Under the pieces are notes generated by a model that worked only from the letters and a program-made list of their open reading frames with translations, did no database searches and was not told the DNA's origin. Shown piece by piece: positions 6,119-11,142 of a stretch of DNA of 11,142 nt. Position numbers and translations under genes: made by a program. Numbering within the stretch: position 1 is the first letter of the stretch; the number at the start of each line of letters is the position of its first letter. The stretch is from Chitinophagales bacterium. GTDB taxonomy: Bacteria > Bacteroidota > Bacteroidia > Chitinophagales > JADIYW01. The stretch lies in the NCBI GenBank assembly GCA_020848315.1, contig JADLAH010000046.1:1-11142 (forward strand), in the 5' to 3' direction.

Positions 6119-6751
6119 ATGGATACCATCAAAGAAATGATCGGCCCCGAAGTGGAACATGCTAAAGTTTTTTTCCGCAATGCACTGATGCAGACCATGG
6201 ATATTACTGCGGAGGAATTGCAACCACTCATAGATGTTGCACAGTTGGTGAGTTGTAAAAAAGGTCAGGTAATCATTAATCAGGGCGAAGTATCCCAATA
6301 CATTTACTTCATCTGTAAAGGCGTTATCAGGGTTTATTTTTACCTCAATGATAAACTGATTATCGAGCGCTTTGAAAAGGAAGGCGGAATTTTTGGCGGC
6401 AACTACGCATATCTTACGATGAAACCCGGTACCTATATTTACGAAGCCGTAGAGAACATGGAAATGTTGCGCATCAAATATACGGATTTGCAGAAAGTAG
6501 TTAAGCAATACGACAAGATAGACGATTTGTACCGCCACAATCTGGAAACGTATTATAACAATCATGCCATGACCATGTATGTCTTTAAATCGCTGTCATC
6601 CGCAGAGCGTTATGACCAGTTTGTAAGACAATACGGAGATATCACCAACAGGGTATCGCTGAAGGATATCGCTAATTATCTCGGCATGACACCGGAAACA
6701 CTGAGTCGTGTTCGTGCCGTATATAACAAGAATCAGAGAAAAGAAAAATAA
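6119..6751 (+). CDS. Crp/Fnr-family transcriptional regulator, paralogue 4
   Basis: A 210-residue regulator closest to paralogue 3. Shared blocks include GQVIINQGEVSQYIYFICKG, RFEKEGGIFGGNYAYLTMKP and a dimerisation helix around YDKIDDLYRHNLETYYNN. The HTH is DIANYLGMTPETLSRVRAVY, with E193, S196 and R197 in the FNR-type positions and a basic tail after it. Two cysteines lie in the barrel but not in the FNR cluster spacing. It follows paralogue 3 after 11 bases without a visible promoter. Its stop is only 5 bases from the stop of the convergent argG gene, leaving no room for a terminator between them. The ligand and target genes cannot be deduced from the sequence. Confidence 0.94.
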   Translation: MDTIKEMIGPEVEHAKVFFRNALMQTMDITAEELQPLIDVAQLVSCKKGQVIINQGEVSQYIYFICKGVIRVYFYLNDKLIIERFEKEGGIFGGNYAYLTMKPGTYIYEAVENMEMLRIKYTDLQKVVKQYDKIDDLYRHNLETYYNNHAMTMYVFKSLSSAERYDQFVRQYGDITNRVSLKDIANYLGMTPETLSRVRAVYNKNQRKEK

Positions 6752-6756
6752 GTTGA

Positions 6757-7956
6757 TTACTCGTTCGCGCTTTTTATCTTATTCCATATCATAATCTGAT
6801 TGGAAAAGATTTTTGCAAAACCTTTCACATCTTCACCGCTCCACGCATTGTTCATTTCGCCGTAGCTGCCGAATTTGCTGTTCATTAAATCATAAGGCGA
6901 TTCAATGCCTTCCAGTTCAAACCGGTACGGGAACAAACGGATGAATACTGTTCCGCTCACATGCTGCTGCGTGTTTGATAAAAATGCTTCCATATCGCGC
7001 ATCAGTGGTTCATAGAACAAGCCTTCATGCAAGTTACTGCCGTATACATTGCTGATCTGGTCTTTCCAGAACAACTGTTGTTTGGTGAGCGTATGTTTCT
7101 CCAGCAGGTGATGTGATTTCAGGATAATCAGCGGCGCGGCAGCTTCAAATCCCACCCGGCCTTTGATGCCGATGATGGTATCGCCCACATGGATATCGCG
7201 GCCGATGGCATATGCGGATGCAATATTATTCAAAGCCGTTATTACCTCCGTAGGATGCGCGTAGGATTGGCCGTTCAAGGCCACCGGTTCACCCTTTTCA
7301 AAGGTCAGACTGACGGTCTGCGGTTCGTGCTGTGTAAGTTGGGTAGGATAGGCGCTCTCCGGCAAAGTATGTCGCGAGCTGAGTGTTTCCTTGCCACCCA
7401 CAGAAGTGCCCCAAATACCTTGGTTGATGGAATATGCCGCCTTCTGCGCGTCGATTTCCACCCCGTATTTTTTGAGATATTCAATCTCTTCTTCTCTCGA
7501 CAGTTTATTGTCGCGGATCGGTGTGATGATAACAGCATCAGGCATGACGATATTGAACACCATGTCGAAGCGAACCTGGTCGTTGCCGGCGCCAGTGCTG
7601 CCGTGCGCGATATATCCCGCCCCGATTTCGCGGGCATATTCCGCTACCGCGATAGCCTGGAAAACGCGCTCCGCACTCACGGACAGTGGGTAAGTATTGT
7701 TTTTTAGCACATTGCCATAAATGAGATACTTCAGACATTGCTCGTAGTAGCCGCGCACCACATCTTTAACGGTGAAAGAAGCTACGCCCAATTCTTTGGC
7801 GCGCGTTTCAATGGCGTTGAGTTGTTCTTGTGTGAAACCACCCGTGTTGACGGTGATGGCGTGCACTTCAAGACCTTTTTCTTCTGAAAGATATTTTACA
7901 CAATAGGAAGTATCCAGTCCGCCGCTGTATGCTAACACTACTTTCTTGTTTGACAT
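6757..7956 (-). CDS. argG: Argininosuccinate synthase
   Basis: A 399-residue cytoplasmic enzyme that joins citrulline and aspartate with ATP to give argininosuccinate, the penultimate step of arginine synthesis. The N-terminal PP-loop motif AYSGGLDTSY is at residues 9-18. Further family segments are AHGSTGAGNDQVRFD, KLSREEEIEYLKKYG, INQGIWGTSVGG and KGRVGFEAAAP. The segment YPLSVSAERVFQA replaces the YPLxTSLARP form of proteobacterial and eukaryotic enzymes and resembles what I know from Bacteroidota. The length is normal and nothing is missing. The gene starts 21 bases after the GNAT gene and shares its transcript by all appearance. No further arg gene follows, because the convergent regulator gene begins 5 bases beyond the stop. 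Confidence 0.97.
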   Translation of the reverse strand: MSNKKVVLAYSGGLDTSYCVKYLSEEKGLEVHAITVNTGGFTQEQLNAIETRAKELGVASFTVKDVVRGYYEQCLKYLIYGNVLKNNTYPLSVSAERVFQAIAVAEYAREIGAGYIAHGSTGAGNDQVRFDMVFNIVMPDAVIITPIRDNKLSREEEIEYLKKYGVEIDAQKAAYSINQGIWGTSVGGKETLSSRHTLPESAYPTQLTQHEPQTVSLTFEKGEPVALNGQSYAHPTEVITALNNIASAYAIGRDIHVGDTIIGIKGRVGFEAAAPLIILKSHHLLEKHTLTKQQLFWKDQISNVYGSNLHEGLFYEPLMRDMEAFLSNTQQHVSGTVFIRLFPYRFELEGIESPYDLMNSKFGSYGEMNNAWSGEDVKGFAKIFSNQIMIWNKIKSANE

Positions 7957-7977
7957 GATGGCTGTTGTTTTGTTAGG

Positions 7978-8670
7978 TTAGGAGATGTCTTTGGTTGTTT
8001 TCTTGTTGGCTTTGCTTTTGCCGGCGGTCTTCACCACTTTAATGCGCTGCGCCTTTGGTGTTTTCAATTTCGACGGAATTTTCTTGTCTACTTTGATGGC
8101 TTTCGCGAATGATTTCTTTTTCTCTTCTTTCGGGTCGAACAGCATGCCGGTACACAGGCAGTTCTTGCGGCCGGTGCGGGTCAGCACATCGAAGTTGATA
8201 CAGCTTTTGCAGCCGCTCCAGAATGCGTCGTCCTGCGTGAGTTCGGAAAAAGTGACCGGTTTGTAGCCGAGGTCAGAGTTGAGTTTCATGACCGCCAGAC
8301 TCGTGGTGATACCAAAGATTTTGGCATTCGGATATTTCTTGCGGGTATGCTCAAATACAAACTTCTTGATTTTTTTTGCCAATCCATGATGCCGGTAATC
8401 TTCTTTTACGATGAGTCCTGAGTTGGCCACATAGTTTTTGCCTTCCCACGTTTCGATATAGCAGAAGCCCGCCAGCTGATTGTGCTGTGTAGTGGCAATG
8501 ATGGCCTTGCCTTGCAGTATCTTTTCCTTGATGTATTCCGGGTCTCGTTTGGCTATGCCTGTGCCTCTTTTCTTGGCAGATTCTTCGTACAACTCGCATA
8601 GGCTTTGGGCGAAACTAATGTGCTCTTCGGTAGCGATCTGCACATTGAATTTGTCCTGTGTTTTTTTCAA
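7978..8670 (-). CDS. GNAT acetyltransferase upstream of argG, with Cys cluster and Lys-rich tail
   Basis: A 230-residue protein with a GNAT fold (about 10-145). The acetyl-CoA loop is visible as R93-H-H-G96-L-A98 in GLIVKEDYRHHGLAKKIKKF. After the GNAT core comes a cysteine cluster C154-x2-C157-x13-C171-x-C173 (GCKSC and NCLCTG), which looks like a metal site. The last 50 residues are very lysine-rich and look disordered. A GNAT gene directly before argG is a pattern I associate with Bacteroidota arginine clusters, and it is a candidate for the N-acyl-glutamate synthase that starts the pathway; this is inference. No in-frame ATG exists near the beginning. An in-frame TAG lies two codons upstream, so translation must use TTG (8670) or possibly GTG (8643), which would begin VQIATEEHI. 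Confidence 0.85.
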   Translation of the reverse strand: MKKTQDKFNVQIATEEHISFAQSLCELYEESAKKRGTGIAKRDPEYIKEKILQGKAIIATTQHNQLAGFCYIETWEGKNYVANSGLIVKEDYRHHGLAKKIKKFVFEHTRKKYPNAKIFGITTSLAVMKLNSDLGYKPVTFSELTQDDAFWSGCKSCINFDVLTRTGRKNCLCTGMLFDPKEEKKKSFAKAIKVDKKIPSKLKTPKAQRIKVVKTAGKSKANKKTTKDIS

Positions 8671-8713
8671 TTTCTATCCGGCATTAAAAATGAATTGATA
8701 TTGGTTGTCCTAA

Positions 8714-8721
8714 CAAAAATA
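8714..8721 (-). promoter_or_regulatory. -7 promoter element for the GNAT-argG pair
   Basis: On the minus strand TATTTTTG matches the Bacteroidota -7 consensus TAnnTTTG exactly and lies about 44 bases before the TTG start at 8670. No convincing TTTG is found at the usual -33 distance. An inverted repeat (8727-8740) occupies the spacer between the -7 and -33 positions instead. Confidence 0.4.
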
Positions 8722-8726
8722 GAATG

Positions 8727-8740
8727 CAATTTGTAAATTG
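8727..8740. repeat. 14-base inverted repeat in the GNAT-argG promoter
   Basis: CAATTT-GT-AAATTG is a perfect 6-base dyad lying 5 bases upstream of the -7 element of the GNAT-argG promoter. Copies of GAATG flank it at 8722-8726 and 8740-8744. Its position suggests an operator. It is AT-rich and short, so chance is possible, and it is not a clear ArgR box. Confidence 0.35.
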
Positions 8741-8844
8741 AATGTTATATTTTATCACATCGGTGAATAAGTGCCGGCGCAGCGCTTTAAGCGTTATTTT
8801 TAGTGAATATCCTGTCGCGGTGGATGCTGTCTGAAATAAATTCT

Positions 8845-8852
8845 TAACTTTG
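8845..8852 (+). promoter_or_regulatory. -7 promoter element for lgt
   Basis: TAACTTTG is an exact match to the Bacteroidota -7 consensus TAnnTTTG, ending 26 bases before the lgt ATG at 8879. The -33 position holds only a weak candidate. The rest of this 208-base divergent gap shows no other recognisable element apart from a short CGCTT-t-AAGCG dyad at 8783-8793. Confidence 0.45.
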
Positions 8853-8878
8853 ACGCACAAACACACTAAACAATTGAT

Positions 8879-9700
8879 ATGAATCATTTACTGGCATTTG
8901 TAGTGCACTGGAATGTGAAGCCTGAAATCTTCATGATTTCTGAAAATTTTGGTATTCGTTGGTACAGTCTTTTGTACGGAGCTGCTTTTTTTCTGGGATA
9001 TCAAATTTTATACTGGATTTTTAAGAAAGAGAATAAAAATACGGAAGGTGCTGATCAGTTGCTGATGTACATGTTTTTTGCCGTTTTGATTGGCGCGCGT
9101 CTCGGACATTGTTTTTTCTATGATTGGGATTATTACAGCCAGAATATCCTTGAGATTTTTCAGATATGGAAGGGAGGTTTAGCCAGTCACGGTGCGGCGA
9201 TGGCGATTCCTATTGCTTTGTATTTGTATAAACGACAGCATCCGGATCAGTCTTTTCTGTGGATCATCGACCGTGTGGCCATTCCTACGGCTATCGGTGG
9301 CTCCTTCATTCGCTACGGCAACTTTTTCAATTCAGAAATTGTCGGAGATTATACCGATGGAAGCTGGGGCGTTGTGTTTGAACGTTTGGGCGAAACCGCT
9401 CCGCGCGTACCGATTATGTTATTTGAAGCATTCCTGTACGATCTGATTTTTATTGTCATATTGATCATCTATATCCGCTCGAATTACAAACCGCGCGAAG
9501 GCAGCCTCATGGCGATTTTCCTGTTTATGATGTTCGCCGGCCGTTTCTTTCTGGAAAACTGGAAAGTGGACGACAATCCGCTTACGATGGCAGGCATCAC
9601 GCTCACGCACGGTCAGTGGCTGAGCATTCCGTTTGTTATCATCGCGTTCATCATTTTTGTGGCTTCCCGCAAATACGGTGCGCCTCCGAAAACAGCGTAA
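8879..9700 (+). CDS. lgt: Prolipoprotein diacylglyceryl transferase
   Basis: A 273-residue inner-membrane enzyme that moves a diacylglyceryl group from phosphatidylglycerol to the lipobox cysteine of prelipoproteins. Family features: FGIRWYSLLYGAAFFLGY in the first membrane helix (24-41), GARLGHCFFYDW (72-83), the GGLASHGAAMAI block with H104, the Lgt signature FIRYGNFFNSE with R145, N148, N151 and E153, and GRFFLENWK (221-229) near the C-terminal helices. About seven hydrophobic segments are visible, as expected. Two predicted lipoproteins encoded in this window, MsrB and the DUF4197 protein, would be its substrates. The stop is 3 bases from the stop of the convergent msrB gene. Confidence 0.96.
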   Translation: MNHLLAFVVHWNVKPEIFMISENFGIRWYSLLYGAAFFLGYQILYWIFKKENKNTEGADQLLMYMFFAVLIGARLGHCFFYDWDYYSQNILEIFQIWKGGLASHGAAMAIPIALYLYKRQHPDQSFLWIIDRVAIPTAIGGSFIRYGNFFNSEIVGDYTDGSWGVVFERLGETAPRVPIMLFEAFLYDLIFIVILIIYIRSNYKPREGSLMAIFLFMMFAGRFFLENWKVDDNPLTMAGITLTHGQWLSIPFVIIAFIIFVASRKYGAPPKTA

Positions 9701-9703
9701 GTC

Positions 9704-10228
9704 TTACGGTTTTCCGGTGGTGCTGTCGGGTTTGAATTCCATACTGATGGAATTGATACAGTAGCGCAATCCTGTTTTATCGGCAGGGCCATCCTCAAAT
9801 ACATGTCCGAGGTGGGAATGACATTGCTGACACAATACTTCCACGCGCGTCATACCATGACTGTAATCCATTTTTGTGATTACCGCGCTTTTCCCGGCTT
9901 TATCGTAGAACGCAGGCCAGCCGCAGCCGCTGTGGTATTTGGTGTCTGACGTGAAAATCAGGTGTCCGCAGGCTTTGCAGTAATAATTGCCTTTGTCGTC
10001 GGTATCCGTATATTTTCCCATAAACGGACGTTCCGTGCCGGCCTCCCGCAATACATAGTATTCCTCATCCGTGAGTATTTGTTTCCACTCTTCGTTGGAT
10101 TTGATGACAGCAGGTGTTGATTTTTCGTTCATAGCATGACTTTGTTTGATGGATTTATTCGACTGACATCCTGCGGATAGCAGTGCCGCGACAGGTAAAA
10201 TTAAATATACGCCAATGGATTTCATCAT
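9704..10228 (-). CDS. msrB: Peptide-methionine (R)-S-oxide reductase MsrB, lipoprotein form
   Basis: A 174-residue protein: a lipoprotein signal peptide, a short linker and a complete MsrB domain (about 45-168). The lipobox is L17-S-A-G-C21, so the enzyme is predicted to be membrane-anchored in the cell envelope. MsrB reduces methionine-R-sulfoxide in proteins. The four structural zinc cysteines are present as C84-x2-C87 (CKAC) and C133-x2-C136 (CQQC). The catalytic cysteine is C157 in RYCINS, and GCGWPAF (101-107) and HLGHVFEDGP (139-148) are further hallmarks. C102 lies in GCGWPAF. The residues after the lipid cysteine (QSNKS) contain no acidic export signal, so a periplasm-facing position is likely. 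No msrA is adjacent. The start could be either of the two first methionines. Confidence 0.95.
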   Translation of the reverse strand: MMKSIGVYLILPVAALLSAGCQSNKSIKQSHAMNEKSTPAVIKSNEEWKQILTDEEYYVLREAGTERPFMGKYTDTDDKGNYYCKACGHLIFTSDTKYHSGCGWPAFYDKAGKSAVITKMDYSHGMTRVEVLCQQCHSHLGHVFEDGPADKTGLRYCINSISMEFKPDSTTGKP

Positions 10229-10286
10229 ACTATTTTAAACAGCATTTATCCGGTAAAGTTCAAATTTTCTCTATATTCGCAGTGCT

Positions 10287-11142
10287 ATGAATGCTGCCTT
10301 ATCCCGTTTTTTTTCGTTTTTACTGTTGATGCTGTCCCTGTCGATGCTGTCTGCCGGCAGAGATGTCAAAGTGCCACTGCTGACGGAACATGCCAAAGTG
10401 AGTTTGCTGACCATCAACCGCAATGACGAGGCGATATATCGCTATTTCGGTCACACCGCTATTCGCGTGAAAGATACCATACTCGGCTGGGATCTGGTGT
10501 ATAACTACGGTACGTTCGATTTTTACCAGCCCGGATTTGTGATGAATTTCATCCGTGGCAAGCTGCTGTATTATGAGTCGATAGACCAATACGGTGATTT
10601 CGAAGTGATGTATCGGGAAGAAAACAGATGGATACGGGAGCAGGAACTCAACCTGACGCAGGAGCAAAAGCAATCCCTTTTTGAAAAACTGACCATCAAT
10701 GCCCGTGAGGAGAACAAATACTATCAGTATGATTTCCTGTTTGATAATTGTTCCACACGGCCGCGCGATGTGATCTTGTCCCTGTTTAAGGAAAAGCAGT
10801 TTCAGCCGGATGCGGATGATGCGGCTACTTTCCGTGAGTTGATTGACAGAAATGTGCCCAATGAATGGATTGATTTCGGCATGGATTTGCTCATCGGATT
10901 GCCCACCGACCGCAAGGCGGGCTATGACCGTACTTTCCTTCCATTGGAACTGATGGAATTATTTGACCATGCAATAGTAGACGGAAAACCATTGGTGAAA
11001 GGTAATGAACTGATACTGTCGGATGTGCCTGAGCATTATTCCTCCGGATGGTGGACGCCGGGTGTGGTGTTTACGTTGCTGGGCATCCTGATTATTGTAC
11101 TCCAGATAAAGACAGGCGTATTTTCGCGGTATAAAGTTATTC
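10287..11142 (+). CDS. DUF4105 (Lnb N-terminal periplasmic domain) membrane protein, C-terminus cut
   Basis: I translated this from 10287 to the right edge (285 residues, no stop), so it is incomplete. An N-terminal hydrophobic segment (about 8-22, FFSFLLLMLSLSMLS) looks like a signal peptide. The following region carries the DUF4105 hallmarks: YRYFGHTAIRV near 51-61, VYNYGTFDFYQPGFVMNFIRG near 71-91, ENRWIREQELNLT, and YDFLFDNCSTRPRD near 148-161. A hydrophobic helix lies at about 257-274, followed by basic residues. Conserved H56 and C155 recall the inverted His/Cys order of permuted NlpC/P60-like proteins. That the domain is an enzyme is inference, and the biochemical role is unknown. It diverges from msrB across a 58-base gap. 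TATATTCG (10272-10279) is a weak -7 candidate. Confidence 0.88.
   Translation, partial: MNAALSRFFSFLLLMLSLSMLSAGRDVKVPLLTEHAKVSLLTINRNDEAIYRYFGHTAIRVKDTILGWDLVYNYGTFDFYQPGFVMNFIRGKLLYYESIDQYGDFEVMYREENRWIREQELNLTQEQKQSLFEKLTINAREENKYYQYDFLFDNCSTRPRDVILSLFKEKQFQPDADDAATFRELIDRNVPNEWIDFGMDLLIGLPTDRKAGYDRTFLPLELMELFDHAIVDGKPLVKGNELILSDVPEHYSSGWWTPGVVFTLLGILIIVLQIKTGVFSRYKVI

Noticed and set aside
8783..8793. CGCTT-t-AAGCG dyad followed by a T-rich stretch as a terminator.
   Set aside because: No plus-strand gene ends here, because the gap lies between two divergent genes, and the arms with one central base cannot form a normal hairpin loop.
8874..8887. Near-FNR site TTGAT-ATGA-ATCAT overlapping the lgt start codon (9 of 10 half-site bases).
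   Set aside because: Half of it is fixed by the start codon and the next codons (M-N-H), and lgt is an unlikely target for such regulation. Chance is the simpler explanation without conservation data.

Overview
The window looks like a chromosomal segment of a Bacteroidota bacterium. The signs are start codons without Shine-Dalgarno sequences, several matches to the Bacteroidota promoter consensus (a -7 element TAnnTTTG with a TTG/TTTG about 19-21 bases upstream), a GNAT-argG pair, a DUF4105 protein with a C-terminal membrane segment, and Bacteroidota-like ArgG and Lgt sequences. A Chitinophaga-like or related environmental lineage is my guess; genus cannot be read from this sequence. I see no mobile element, CRISPR array, tRNA or rRNA. 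No gap between genes exceeds about 210 bases.

Layout. Bases 1-1241 (minus strand) hold a DUF4197 lipoprotein gene followed by the first part of a CoA-transferase/alpha-methylacyl-CoA racemase family gene that runs off the left edge. Divergent from these is cinA (1370-2611), followed by a lipoyl-bearing E2 subunit of a 2-oxoacid dehydrogenase (2696-4069). Next come four consecutive Crp/Fnr-family regulator genes (4095-6751), all on the plus strand. Convergent with the last of them, after only 5 bases, is a minus-strand pair: GNAT acetyltransferase followed by argG (8670 down to 6757). Divergent from that pair is lgt (8879-9700), which converges after 3 bases on a lipoprotein-type msrB (10228-9704). 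Divergent from msrB is a DUF4105 protein (10287 onward) cut by the right edge.

The most interesting part is the regulator block. The four paralogues fall into two similar pairs, 1+2 and 3+4, with 9 and 11 bases between the members of each pair. Each pair is preceded by an exact FNR-type operator: TTGAT-TTAC-ATCAA at 4047-4060, inside the last codons of the E2 gene, and TTGAT-TTAA-ATCAA at 5407-5420. All four proteins carry the FNR-type recognition-helix signature E-x-x-S-R, which in FNR reads exactly this half-site. None has the FNR iron-sulphur cysteine cluster or the CRP cAMP-phosphate residues. The arrangement therefore suggests a small, cross-wired regulatory circuit with unknown signals. 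A 25-base near-perfect inverted repeat (5343-5367) sits between the two pairs, and the block appears lower in GC than its flanks.

Functional links elsewhere are modest. Lgt would lipidate the lipobox cysteines of MsrB and the DUF4197 protein encoded nearby. The GNAT-argG pair points to arginine biosynthesis, with the GNAT a candidate for the acyl-glutamate synthase step.
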